Shown here piece by piece: positions 29,852-38,595 of a stretch of DNA of 64,000 bases. A program made the translations under genes and the position numbers. Origin of the DNA: Mycobacteroides sp. CBMA 271 (GTDB lineage Bacteria > Actinomycetota > Actinomycetes > Mycobacteriales > Mycobacteriaceae); assembly GCF_009729205.1 (NCBI RefSeq), contig NZ_VTHB01000001.1:248001-312000 (forward strand). The letters run 5' to 3'. Position 1 is the stretch's first letter. Every line of letters begins with the position of its first letter. Below the pieces are notes generated by a model, which was not told the origin of the DNA, did not search any database, and saw only the letters and a list, made by a program, of their open reading frames with translations.

Positions 29852-31096
29852 ATGAGAATTCTGATGGTCTCGTGGGAGTACCCACCGGTGGTGATCGGCG
29901 GGCTCGGTCGGCATGTGCATCATCTGTCCACCGAGCTGGCGGCGGCTGGGCACGACGTCGTGGTGCTCACGCGGCGCCCGTCCGGTACCGACCCGGCGAG
30001 CCACCCCACCTCCGACGAGATTTCCGAAGGCGTCCGCGTGGTTGCCGCCGCCGAGGATCCGCACGACTTCGACTTCGGCACCGACATGATGGCGTGGACA
30101 CTGGCCATGGGCCATGCGATGGTACGCGCCGGATTGGCCTTGGGCCTCAAGGGATCCGGCGATTGGCGCCCCGACGTGGTCCACGCCCACGACTGGCTGG
30201 TGGCACATCCGGCGATCACATTGGCCGAGCACTTCGACGTACCGCTGGTTTCGACATTGCACGCCACCGAGGCAGGCCGGCACAGCGGCTGGGTATCAGG
30301 CCGCATCAGCCGCCAGGTGCACTCGGTGGAGTGGTGGCTGGCCCGCGAGTCGGACTCGTTGATCACCTGCTCGGCCTCCATGCTCGATGAAGTGTCGGAG
30401 CTGTTCGGTTCCGAACTGCCGCAGATTCACGTCATCCGCAACGGAATCGACGTCACCCGTTGGGTATTCGCACCAAGGCAGACCCCCGATGGGTCCCCAC
30501 CCGTCCTGCTCTTCGTGGGACGGCTCGAATACGAGAAGGGTATCCACGACGCCATCGCGGCACTGCCCAAGATCCGCCGCGCTCACCCCGGCACCGTGCT
30601 GGCGGTCGCCGGTGATGGAACACAACAGGATTGGCTCCTCGAACAGGCGCGTAAGCATAAGGTCGTCAAGTCCGTCCAATTCCTGGGCAACCTGGACCAC
30701 GAGGAATTGCTCCACTGGCTACATCATGCCAACGCCATCTTGCTACCCAGTCACTATGAGCCGTTCGGGATCGTGGCGCTGGAAGCCGCGGCCGCGGGCA
30801 CTCCCCTGGTGACATCCACCGTGGGCGGACTGGGCGAGGCCGTCATCGATGGCGAGACCGGATTGTCCTTCGACCCACGCGATGTCGCGGGTATCGCGGA
30901 TGCGGTCAAGCGCACTCTCGACGACCCGCAGGCCGCCGCCGAGCGCGCCGTAGCGGCCCGCGCGCGACTCACCTCGGACTTCGATTGGGCCACCGTTGCC
31001 GACGAAACAGCGCAGGTGTACCTCGCGGCGAAGCGCCGCGAACGGGAACCCTTGGGCCGCAGCGTCATCGTCGAACGTCCGCTGCCGGATCGGTAG
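29852..31096 (+). CDS. Alpha-1,4-glucosyltransferase of the MGLP pathway (Rv3032-like, GT4/GT5)
   Basis: 414 residues; ATG 29852 with GGAG 13 bp upstream. N-terminus MRILMVSWEYPPVVIGGLGRHV has the glycogen-synthase-type GGLG donor loop; C-terminal domain has LLFVGRLEYEKGIHDAI, then SHYEPFGIVALEAAAAGTPLV with the EX7E pair, and TVGGLGEAV. In M. tuberculosis the orthologue elongates MGLP and also contributes to glycogen/capsular glucan. Ends 12 bp before the carboxylic acid reductase gene. Confidence 0.93.
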   Translation: MRILMVSWEYPPVVIGGLGRHVHHLSTELAAAGHDVVVLTRRPSGTDPASHPTSDEISEGVRVVAAAEDPHDFDFGTDMMAWTLAMGHAMVRAGLALGLKGSGDWRPDVVHAHDWLVAHPAITLAEHFDVPLVSTLHATEAGRHSGWVSGRISRQVHSVEWWLARESDSLITCSASMLDEVSELFGSELPQIHVIRNGIDVTRWVFAPRQTPDGSPPVLLFVGRLEYEKGIHDAIAALPKIRRAHPGTVLAVAGDGTQQDWLLEQARKHKVVKSVQFLGNLDHEELLHWLHHANAILLPSHYEPFGIVALEAAAAGTPLVTSTVGGLGEAVIDGETGLSFDPRDVAGIADAVKRTLDDPQAAAERAVAARARLTSDFDWATVADETAQVYLAAKRREREPLGRSVIVERPLPDR

Positions 31097-31108
31097 AGAG
31101 GCCGCACC

Positions 31109-34100
31109 GTGGTAGATGCGACGGACCTGGCAGCGAAGCTGTTCGAGTCCGACCCCCAGTTCCGGTCGGCCATGCCCGACGTGGATGTGATGGATTCCCT
31201 GCTGGCGCCCGGCCTGCGATTGTCCCAGGTCCTGCACGCCCTGCTTTCCGGATACGCCGACCGGCCGGTGATGGGGTTCCGGTCCCGCGAGTCGGTTGTT
31301 GACCCCGCGACCGGTCGCACGGTCGACCGACTCCTGCCCGCATTCCAGACCATCACCTACGGCCAGCTTCTCGATGACATCTCGGCGATTCTCGCGGAGT
31401 GGCAGCACGGCGCCAATGCGATTGCCCCCGGCGATTTCATCGCCACCATCGGCTTCTCCAGCCCCGATTACGTCACCGTCGACCTCGCCGCCCTGATGAA
31501 TGGGTCCGTATCGATTCCGTTACAACACAACACCTCCGCGGCACTACTGCGCATGATGCTAGAGGAGACCAGCCCGCGGTTGGTCGCCGCGAGCGCCGAC
31601 AGCCTCGAACTCGCCATAGAAGCGGTACTCGGATTACCTGATCTGCGACGGGTGATGGTGTTCGACTACCGTCCCGACACCGATGATCATCGCGAGAAGC
31701 TCGCTGCAGCAAGAGATCGTCTACACACGGCCGGCATGGACGTCATCGTCGAGCCCCTCGCGGAGGTCATCGCGAGGGGACGTCAGCTGCCCGAGCCCAC
31801 GTTTTACACCGACGGCGACGAACAACGCACCGCGCTCATCATGTACACCTCGGGCAGTACCGGCGCGCCCAAGGGCGCGATGTTCACGGAGTGGACGGTG
31901 ACCCGCTTCTGGTCCTCGGGTGCCGCGCCGAATCGGGACACCCCGATCATCAACGTCAACTTCCTGCCGCTCAACCATCTTGCGGGCCGAGTAGGGCTGT
32001 TGACCGCCTTCATACCCGGCGGCACATGTTATTTCGTTCCCGAGAGTGATCTGTCCACGTTGTTCGAGGACTGGCAGTTGGTGCGCCCCACCCACATGGG
32101 CGTGGTCCCCCGGGTGGTCGACATGCTGTTCCAGCATTACCAAACCCGCATGGACGCGCTGACTGCCGAGGGAGCCGATACCGAGTCGGCGGACCGCACC
32201 GCCAAAGCCGAACTGCGCGAAGAGGTTCTCGGCGGACGCGTGGTCGCGGGCATGCTCGCCACGGCGCCATTGTCCCCCGAGATGAAGACGTTCCTGGAAT
32301 CCTCGCTGAGCTTCCATCTGCTCGATCTGTACGGACTGACCGAGGTTGGCGGCGTGTTCCGGGACGGCAAGATCTCCCGCCCACCGGTGCTCGACTACAA
32401 GCTTGTCGATGTGCCCGAGCTCGGGTACTACACCACCGACAAACCGCACCCGCGTGGCGAATTGCTCGTCAAGAGTGCCACCGCGACGCCGGGGTACTAC
32501 AAACGTCCCGACGTCACCGCCGAGGTCTTCGACGTCGACGGCTACTACCGGACCGGCGATGTCATGGCAGAGATCGCTCCCGACGAACTGGTGTACGTGG
32601 ACCGGCGCAACAACGTGATCAAGCTGTCGCAGGGCGAGTTCGTCGCGGTGGCCAACCTGGAGACTGTGTACGTCGGCGCGCCGCTGGTTCGCCAGATCTT
32701 CGTCTACGGCAACAGCGAACGCGCGTATCTGCTGGCGGTGGTCGTGCCCACCGACGAGGCACTGCGCACGCATCCCGATCCTGTCGACCTGAAGAACACG
32801 ATCCGGGAATCGCTGCAGCGGACAGCCCGCGCCAACCACCTGCACTCGTACGAGCTTCCGGCCGATTTCGTCATCGAGACTACGCCATTCACCATCGAGA
32901 GCGGGATGCTCGCGGCCGTCGGTAAACCCATACGGCCCAAGATGATCGAACACTATGGGGATCGCCTCGAACGGCTGTATGTCGACCTCGCGGAGGCGCG
33001 CGTCGCGGAGCTGCGGCTGTTGCGCGACACCGCGCAGCAGCGCCCCGTCATCGAAACCGTTACCGAGGCCGCGCAGGCGTTACTAGGCATGTCCTCGGAC
33101 GCGGTACGCCCCGAGGATCACTTCATCGATCTCGGTGGAGACTCGCTGTCGGCGTTGACCTTTTCCAATCTGCTGCGCGATCTGTTCGATGTCGAGGTGC
33201 CGGTCGGCGTGATCACCGGCCCCGCTGCGGATCTTCGGAAACTTGCCGAATACATCGCAACTGAACGCGAAAGCAGCACCGCGACGGCTGCCAGTGTGCA
33301 CGGGCCGGATGTCTCGGTCATCCATGCCGCCGATCTCACGCTCGACAAGTTCATCGATGCCGAGACATTAGACGCCGCAGCGTTGTTGGAACCGCCCTCC
33401 GGCGCGGTCGACACCGTCCTACTCACCGGCGCCAACGGCTATCTCGGCCGGTTCCTGTGCCTGGAGTGGCTGCAACGGTCGGCACAGTCCGATGGCCAGC
33501 TGATCTGCCTGGTCCGCGGCGATAGTGATGCCGAAGCCCTGGCACGGCTTGAGGCTGCGTACGGCGATACCGACCCGGCGCTGCTCGACCAGTTCCGCAC
33601 GTTGGCGCAGCGGCACCTGCGGGTGATTGCGGCCGACATAGCCCAGCCCCGTTTCGGCGTAGACGACGCGACCTGGGAGCAACTGGCCCGCGAGGTCGAC
33701 AAGATCGTCCATCCGGCAGCGTTGGTAAATCACGTCCTGCCGTACAACCAGTTGTTCCAACCCAACGTCTTTGGCACCGCCGAAGTTATCCGTTTGGCGT
33801 TGACCGGGCGGATGAAGCCGGTGACGTACTTGTCGACCATGGCGGTCGCGATGACGGTTCCCGATTTCGACGAGGACGGGGACATCCGCGCGGTGAGCCC
33901 CACGCGGCCCGTCGGGGCGGGCTATGCCAACGGCTACGCGAACAGCAAGTGGGCCGGCGAGGTGCTGCTGCGCGAGGCACATGATCTGTGTGGCCTCCCG
34001 GCCAGCGTCTTTCGCTCCGACATGATTCTCACCCACCGCCGGTACAGCGGCCAGCTGAACGTCACCGACGCGTTCACGCGGATGCTGCTGAGCCTGGTCC

Positions 34101-34594
34101 TCACCGGTATCGCGCCGCGCAGCTTCTATCAGGGCGACGGCAACGGCTCTCGGCCCCGAGCCCATTACGAGGGCCTCCCAGTCGATTTCGTGACCGAAGC
34201 GATAACAACCCTGGGCCTGGCTGCCACCGAGGGTTTCCGGTCATACGACGTCATGAATCCGCATGACGACGGCATCTCGGTGGATACCTTTGTCGACTGG
34301 CTGATCGAAGACGGGCATTACATCGACATCATCGACGACTACGACGAGTGGCTGTCGCGATTCGAGACTGCATTGCGAGGTCTGCCCGACGAACAGCGGC
34401 GCGCCTCGGTGCTTCCGCTGCTCGATGCCTACCGAGCGCCGGCCCCCCCACGCCGCGGAGCGTCCATCCCCAACGACACCTTTCGGAAAGCCGTGCAGGA
34501 ACACGAAATTGGTCACTGCAACGATATACCTCAGATCGACCGCGCGCTCATCACCAAGTACATGTCGGACCTACGGGCGCACCGACTGCTCTGA
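31109..34594 (+). CDS. car: Carboxylic acid reductase (adenylation-PCP-reductase)
   Basis: 1161 residues from GTG 31109, with AGAGAGG upstream. It reduces carboxylic acids to aldehydes with ATP and NADPH. Domains: AMP-binding (~1-640) with MYTSGSTGAPKGAMF, YGLTEVGGVF and YYRTGD; a phosphopantetheine carrier domain with LGGDSLSAL, Ser679; and an NADPH reductase domain with TGANGYLGR (from Thr773) and the YxxxK pair Tyr943/Lys947 in YANSKWAGE. It needs a PPTase, not present here. The length matches mycobacterial/nocardial CARs (FadD9-like). It lies 12 bp after the MGLP glucosyltransferase and its 3' end overlaps the opposing reductase gene by 24 bp. Confidence 0.93.
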   Translation: MVDATDLAAKLFESDPQFRSAMPDVDVMDSLLAPGLRLSQVLHALLSGYADRPVMGFRSRESVVDPATGRTVDRLLPAFQTITYGQLLDDISAILAEWQHGANAIAPGDFIATIGFSSPDYVTVDLAALMNGSVSIPLQHNTSAALLRMMLEETSPRLVAASADSLELAIEAVLGLPDLRRVMVFDYRPDTDDHREKLAAARDRLHTAGMDVIVEPLAEVIARGRQLPEPTFYTDGDEQRTALIMYTSGSTGAPKGAMFTEWTVTRFWSSGAAPNRDTPIINVNFLPLNHLAGRVGLLTAFIPGGTCYFVPESDLSTLFEDWQLVRPTHMGVVPRVVDMLFQHYQTRMDALTAEGADTESADRTAKAELREEVLGGRVVAGMLATAPLSPEMKTFLESSLSFHLLDLYGLTEVGGVFRDGKISRPPVLDYKLVDVPELGYYTTDKPHPRGELLVKSATATPGYYKRPDVTAEVFDVDGYYRTGDVMAEIAPDELVYVDRRNNVIKLSQGEFVAVANLETVYVGAPLVRQIFVYGNSERAYLLAVVVPTDEALRTHPDPVDLKNTIRESLQRTARANHLHSYELPADFVIETTPFTIESGMLAAVGKPIRPKMIEHYGDRLERLYVDLAEARVAELRLLRDTAQQRPVIETVTEAAQALLGMSSDAVRPEDHFIDLGGDSLSALTFSNLLRDLFDVEVPVGVITGPAADLRKLAEYIATERESSTATAASVHGPDVSVIHAADLTLDKFIDAETLDAAALLEPPSGAVDTVLLTGANGYLGRFLCLEWLQRSAQSDGQLICLVRGDSDAEALARLEAAYGDTDPALLDQFRTLAQRHLRVIAADIAQPRFGVDDATWEQLAREVDKIVHPAALVNHVLPYNQLFQPNVFGTAEVIRLALTGRMKPVTYLSTMAVAMTVPDFDEDGDIRAVSPTRPVGAGYANGYANSKWAGEVLLREAHDLCGLPASVFRSDMILTHRRYSGQLNVTDAFTRMLLSLVLTGIAPRSFYQGDGNGSRPRAHYEGLPVDFVTEAITTLGLAATEGFRSYDVMNPHDDGISVDTFVDWLIEDGHYIDIIDDYDEWLSRFETALRGLPDEQRRASVLPLLDAYRAPAPPRRGASIPNDTFRKAVQEHEIGHCNDIPQIDRALITKYMSDLRAHRLL

Positions 34595-35476
34595 GGCTGG
34601 TGTGCCCGGGTGTTTGATGCTCTCGTAGATCCGGGCGAGACCGTCGGCGCCGTGCCCGGCATCGATCTGCTGACGTATTAGCCCTTGCACCATGGCCAGT
34701 GGTTGCCCACCGATGCCCAGGGCCGCGGTGGCCGCCACCATCTTGGTGAGGTCGGAGAACTCCAGGCTCTGCTGGCCGGGCACCGAGTAGTCGCCACCGT
34801 CCACCACTGCGGCATATCCGGCGAACTCGGACGTCATCGCGGACAGCCAGGCAGCGGACCGCTTCGCAAAATCGCTCGCCGAGACGCCCGCCGTACCCAC
34901 CATGGCAGCTCCCTGCAGGAACCCGACGAACATCACGTACATCCCGGCCAGCTGCGCTAAATCGTACAGCGAGGCGAGCCCCGCATCTGATCCGAAATAT
35001 GAACTGGCGCCCCAGGTATCGAGGATCTTGCGATAACTGTCGAAGACCTCATGCGAGCCGCTGTACAGGATCTCCGATCCTGCACCGCCGATCATGTTCG
35101 GCACAGCCATGATTCCGCCGTCGAGGTAGTCGATACCGGCGGCCTCCGCCCACGCTCCGAGCTCACGAGCCTGATCCTGGTTGGTGGTGGTGAGATTGAC
35201 CAACGCGCGCCCGCGCAACTGGGCCGCCACTGGGTCAAGGGTCTCGTGCACTGAGGCGTGATCGAACAGGCACACCACGATCACCGGCGACGCGGTAACT
35301 GCCTCCTCAACCGTCTCCGCAACAACCGCATTGGGCACCACCGCGCCCTTACCCGGGGTCCGGTTCCACACGACAACAGGGGTGCCCGTTGCGGCCACCG
35401 AGGCGGCAAGAGCGCGCCCCATCTCGCCGAGACCGAGGAATGTCACAGATGTCTTGTCCGCTGGCTCTGAAGTCAC
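34571..35476 (-). CDS. Imine-reductase-like NADPH oxidoreductase (6PGDH/beta-HAD superfamily)
   Basis: 301 residues, GTG 35476. Rossmann motif FLGLGEMGRALA at ~13-24, NADPH-phosphate loop VWNRTPGKG (~36-44), LTTTNQDQARELGAWA, and DGGIMAVPNMIGGAGSEILYSG (~119-140). The last block and SLYDLAQLAGMY (Tyr171-Asp172) at the usual catalytic position point to the imine reductase/reductive aminase group rather than hydroxyisobutyrate dehydrogenase, which would carry Lys there. It converges on the CAR gene and overlaps its 3' end. The natural substrate is unknown. Confidence 0.75.
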   Translation of the reverse strand: MTSEPADKTSVTFLGLGEMGRALAASVAATGTPVVVWNRTPGKGAVVPNAVVAETVEEAVTASPVIVVCLFDHASVHETLDPVAAQLRGRALVNLTTTNQDQARELGAWAEAAGIDYLDGGIMAVPNMIGGAGSEILYSGSHEVFDSYRKILDTWGASSYFGSDAGLASLYDLAQLAGMYVMFVGFLQGAAMVGTAGVSASDFAKRSAAWLSAMTSEFAGYAAVVDGGDYSVPGQQSLEFSDLTKMVAATAALGIGGQPLAMVQGLIRQQIDAGHGADGLARIYESIKHPGTPASEQSVRP

Positions 35477-35595
35477 CCACCCATCGTCGGTGTGGTGTCA
35501 CACCGGGAGCAAGTACGCACTTTCACGTGCCCTACGCACTCCGAGGTAAGCATCCTGGTAGACCAGGCGACATCGAGAGTGGTTGTGACGCAGAA

Positions 35596-36072
35596 CTATC
35601 CCCGCGTATACGCAGGCCCCTCGGGCAGTAGGTGCTTGTCTACCAGCGTGTGCCAACGTCGTTGTCGATAACGGAAGAGCACCTTCACTCCCTTGGCTAT
35701 GACCGGAGTAAGGAAACCCGCGTCGACTTCGATCCGGTCGCTGTACCGGCAACGACGATCACCGGCCGGCTCCACATGCAGGGTGTGGTTCCAGGTGCGC
35801 AGGACTCCCCCGTGTTCGTTGGTCCGCACGGTGCGCGTCTCTTCATCGACCTCCACCACATGAATCGTGTGCCGGTACAACGGGATCAGATGTAGCCCCC
35901 ACAACCGGGCGGTTCCACGTTCACCCACCCGCATGGGTTCGGTGCGCCCGGACAGCGCCGGTGCCCCAAAGACTCCACGGCACACGTACAGAAACGTGCC
36001 GGCATATTGCATGGCGCCCCACACCCGGTCGGCGTCGGTGGGCAACTCGGTTTCCAGGTAGACCGTCTTCAT
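35596..36072 (-). CDS. SRPBCC-family protein, divergent from a TetR regulator
   Basis: 158 residues, ATG 36072. The START/Bet v1-like layout is seen: TVYLETELPTDADRVWGAM, a long central beta sheet (ARLWGLHLIPLYRHTIHVVEVDEE by position ~58-80), HTLHVEPAGDRRCRYSDRIEVDAG, and a C-terminal helix with FRYRQRRWHTL. Such proteins bind hydrophobic ligands. The palindrome at 36081-36098 lies just upstream, so it is probably repressed by the neighbouring TetR protein. Ligand unknown. Confidence 0.72.
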   Translation of the reverse strand: MKTVYLETELPTDADRVWGAMQYAGTFLYVCRGVFGAPALSGRTEPMRVGERGTARLWGLHLIPLYRHTIHVVEVDEETRTVRTNEHGGVLRTWNHTLHVEPAGDRRCRYSDRIEVDAGFLTPVIAKGVKVLFRYRQRRWHTLVDKHLLPEGPAYTRG

Positions 36073-36080
36073 GTCACAAT

Positions 36081-36098
36081 TATGAGTAATTACTCATA
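36081..36098. promoter_or_regulatory. Perfect 18-bp palindrome, likely TetR operator
   Basis: TATGAGTAATTACTCATA, a perfect palindrome located 8 bp upstream of the SRPBCC start codon and 36 bp upstream of the TetR start. Position and symmetry fit a TetR dimer site that controls both divergent genes. Confidence 0.75.
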
Positions 36099-36134
36099 TA
36101 TTTGGTACTCGCATTCGAGGGAGACGATCGACAC

Positions 36135-36746
36135 GTGTCCGGCCCTCGCCTACAACCACGCAAGCAGCCACGACAGGACCGTGCGGAGGCCACCCGCCGT
36201 CGCATCCTGGATGCCGCTGCTCACGTTTTCGCCGACTTCGGCTATGCCGCAGGCACCACGAACCGCATCGCCGAACGAGCTGACGTATCGATCGGCTCGC
36301 TGTATCAGTACTTCCCCAACAAGGACTCCATCCTCGTCGAGCTCATGACCGCCCACACCCAGGAAGGTTTTGCGCACGTCCAGCGGCATCTCACCGCCGG
36401 CCTACCGGAGTCGATCGAAGACATGCTGCACATCTTCGTCAGAGCTGCCATCGACAACCATCGCGACAACCCGAGGCTGCACCGGGTGCTGTTCGAGGAG
36501 GCGCCGCGACCACCCGAGTTCCTGGAGATGCTGCACCGGTCCGAAGATATCGTCGTCGCTCAAGCCGAAGCGATTCTGGCGGCACATCCCGATGTCCGGG
36601 TCTCCGAAACAGCCATGGCCGCAAGGATGGTGGTAGCCACCATCGAGTCGTTGACGCACCGTCTGGTGGCTGGCCCTCGGCCGGTCAATCCGCAGTCGTT
36701 CGAGGACGAGCTGGTCGGCATGCTGACCCGCTACCTCACCGGCTGA
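36135..36746 (+). CDS. TetR-family transcriptional regulator
   Basis: 203 residues from GTG 36135 (GGGAGA ~10 bp upstream); TTG 36102 would add 11 residues. N-terminal HTH: ATRRRILDAAAHVFADFGYAAGTTNRIAERADVSIGSLYQYFPNKDSIL (~18-66 by position). The C-terminal ligand domain is variable, with DNPRLHRVLFEEAPRPPEF near the middle. Faces the SRPBCC gene across an 18-bp palindrome. Convergent with the first PF10118 gene. Effector unknown. Confidence 0.9.
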   Translation: MSGPRLQPRKQPRQDRAEATRRRILDAAAHVFADFGYAAGTTNRIAERADVSIGSLYQYFPNKDSILVELMTAHTQEGFAHVQRHLTAGLPESIEDMLHIFVRAAIDNHRDNPRLHRVLFEEAPRPPEFLEMLHRSEDIVVAQAEAILAAHPDVRVSETAMAARMVVATIESLTHRLVAGPRPVNPQSFEDELVGMLTRYLTG

Positions 36747-36749
36747 CGG

Positions 36750-37586
36750 TTACAGCAGGTGGTCGGCGATCTGCCCGTGTTCGCCAAACAACTCGGCGTT
36801 CCACTTTGCGATGAGCTCGGTGTTGTCGACCTCATTGGGGTGAAAGTCTTTGCGGCGATAGGACAGTAGCCGCCGGAAGACCGTGCGCGAGAAGAAGGGG
36901 GAGCCGAATAATCGGACGGCACTCCGATAATGGACCCTGGGATTGTAGAAGTCTCGGTCCCGGAACATGGACATGTACGTCGCACATCCTACCGCGGCAA
37001 CGAACATCAGCGTGGTGAGCCACATGACGAAAACCCGCATCCGATGGGTTCCGCCGACGGCCTGGTACACATCGAAAGCAACCGCGCGATGCTCGGATTC
37101 CTCCAGCGCATGCCACAGCAGCATGGAGCGAATCTCACCCTCCCCCAACATATCCTGAGCGCGTTCGTCGGTCAGGACAGTCTCGGCCAGGATCGCGGTG
37201 TAATGCTCCAAGGCCGCCGTCATCGCGAGGCAGTACACCGGCGAGAGGTGGCGTGTCCGCGCTTCCAGCGTCTTGCGGATTACCCGATCGATCAACGCGG
37301 TCGGGTAACCCATCTCTTGCAGGCGCTCGTTGAGCACGCGGTGTTCACGGCTGTGCGTGGCTTCCTGACCGATGAATCCGGCCACCTGCCTCGTGAGCTC
37401 CGGATCGGTGATCTGATCGGCGACCGCCCGCACCGAGCGGATCATGAACGCCTCACCCTCGGGGAAGGCCGCCGAGAGCACCGCCACCATGTGACTCATC
37501 CCCAAGTCGCCCTGAACATAGTGATGGTGCATGGCGCCGGCCGGATAGCGAAACCTGATCCGCCGTGTCTTGATATCCCGATCCAT
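36750..37586 (-). CDS. PF10118-type metal-dependent hydrolase, second tandem copy
   Basis: 278 residues from ATG 37586 (GGGAGGGG upstream; GTG 37592 also possible). Close paralogue of the next gene. Ferritin-like ligand patterns are visible: GQEATHSREH, AALEHYTAILAE and HALEESEHRAV, plus a hydrophobic pair near residues 188-208. The family is annotated as predicted metal-dependent hydrolase without a proven reaction; the ExxH pairs would fit a di-iron centre. Lies 18 bp after its paralogue, so they form one transcript. Confidence 0.8.
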   Translation of the reverse strand: MDRDIKTRRIRFRYPAGAMHHHYVQGDLGMSHMVAVLSAAFPEGEAFMIRSVRAVADQITDPELTRQVAGFIGQEATHSREHRVLNERLQEMGYPTALIDRVIRKTLEARTRHLSPVYCLAMTAALEHYTAILAETVLTDERAQDMLGEGEIRSMLLWHALEESEHRAVAFDVYQAVGGTHRMRVFVMWLTTLMFVAAVGCATYMSMFRDRDFYNPRVHYRSAVRLFGSPFFSRTVFRRLLSYRRKDFHPNEVDNTELIAKWNAELFGEHGQIADHLL

Positions 37587-37604
37587 CGTCACCCCACCCC
37601 TCCC

Positions 37605-38441
37605 CTAATGCAGATGACCCACCAGGTGCCCGCCGTCCCCGAACAGCTCGGCATGCCATTTCTCGATGAGCTCGGTGTTGTCGGAGTCATTGGGATGGAA
37701 ACCGGGACGGTTGTATTCGCCGATACGGCGCCGCACCTCGCGGCTCAGGAAAGGCAAGTGCCGCAGCGCCACAATGCTTTTCACCAACCGGATGGGGTTG
37801 TAGGCAGCCTTGTCGCGGAGCAGCGAGATCACCGTCTCGAAGAATGTGGTGTACATGAAGGCAAGGGTGGTGCGACGCATCGCCCAGACACGCAGCCGCT
37901 CACTACCACCGACAGCCCGGTAGACATCGAAGGTGACGCAGCGGTGCTCGGCTTCTTCGAAGGCATGCCACAGCAGCATCGAACGCACCTCGCCCTCACC
38001 CAGCATGTCCAGGGCACGCTGATCGGTGAGCAGCGTCTCGGCCAGCACCGCGGTGTAATGCTCCAGCGCCGCCGTGACCGCTAGCGTGTAGATCGGCGGG
38101 TAATTCCGGGTCTGGAAATTGAAGATCCGGCGTGCGAGCCGCTCCACGAACGCGGTGGGATAGCCCATCTCCTGCAGGCGCTCGTTCAGCTCGCGATGTT
38201 CACGCCCGTGCGTCATCTCCTGGCCGATGAACCCGGCCACCTGCTTCTTGAGCTCGGGATCGGTGATCTGGTCCGAATAGCGTCGGACCGACCGGATGAA
38301 GAACTCCTCACCCTCCGGGAAAACCGCCGACAGCATCGCCATCATGTGGCTTGAGACCAGGTCACCCTGCACAAAATGGCGATCCAGCGAACCCGGGTGG
38401 TAGCGGAACCTGATACGGCGGGTTTTGATCGGCCTGTCCAT
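37605..38441 (-). CDS. PF10118-type metal-dependent hydrolase, first tandem copy
   Basis: 278 residues, ATG 38441, beginning MDRPIKTRRIRFRY. Candidate metal ligands: Glu44/Glu47, Glu75-x-x-His78 in GQEMTHGREH, Glu127-His128 in LEHYTAVLAE, Glu163-x-x-His166 in FEEAEHR. Two ExxH motifs ~88 residues apart resemble di-iron ferritin-like enzymes. A hydrophobic stretch near 190-210 suggests membrane contact. The promoter must lie in the 154-bp gap shared with the divergent ArsR gene. Confidence 0.8.
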   Translation of the reverse strand: MDRPIKTRRIRFRYHPGSLDRHFVQGDLVSSHMMAMLSAVFPEGEEFFIRSVRRYSDQITDPELKKQVAGFIGQEMTHGREHRELNERLQEMGYPTAFVERLARRIFNFQTRNYPPIYTLAVTAALEHYTAVLAETLLTDQRALDMLGEGEVRSMLLWHAFEEAEHRCVTFDVYRAVGGSERLRVWAMRRTTLAFMYTTFFETVISLLRDKAAYNPIRLVKSIVALRHLPFLSREVRRRIGEYNRPGFHPNDSDNTELIEKWHAELFGDGGHLVGHLH

Positions 38442-38561
38442 ACTCAGCTTCCCACTACCCCGCTACGACTGATCTCGGTTGGCTTTCCAATTGGCTTCCC
38501 ATCTGACACTGCCAACGCCGCTCAGGGTACCGCAATCCGGGGGTATCTCGATGTTTCAGGG

Positions 38562-38589
38562 TTGACATATACCTATATAGGTATATGTT
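38562..38589 (+). promoter_or_regulatory. Promoter and palindromic operator of the ArsR-AHSA1 operon
   Basis: A -35 TTGACA (38562-38567) and a -10 TATGTT (38584-38589) are 16 bp apart. Between and across them lies a perfect 22-bp palindrome (38566-38587) with half-site CATATACCTAT. The ArsR start codon at 38596 is about seven bases past the -10, so the transcript is probably leaderless. Repressor binding would block polymerase directly. Confidence 0.8.
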
Positions 38590-38595
38590 GTATCC

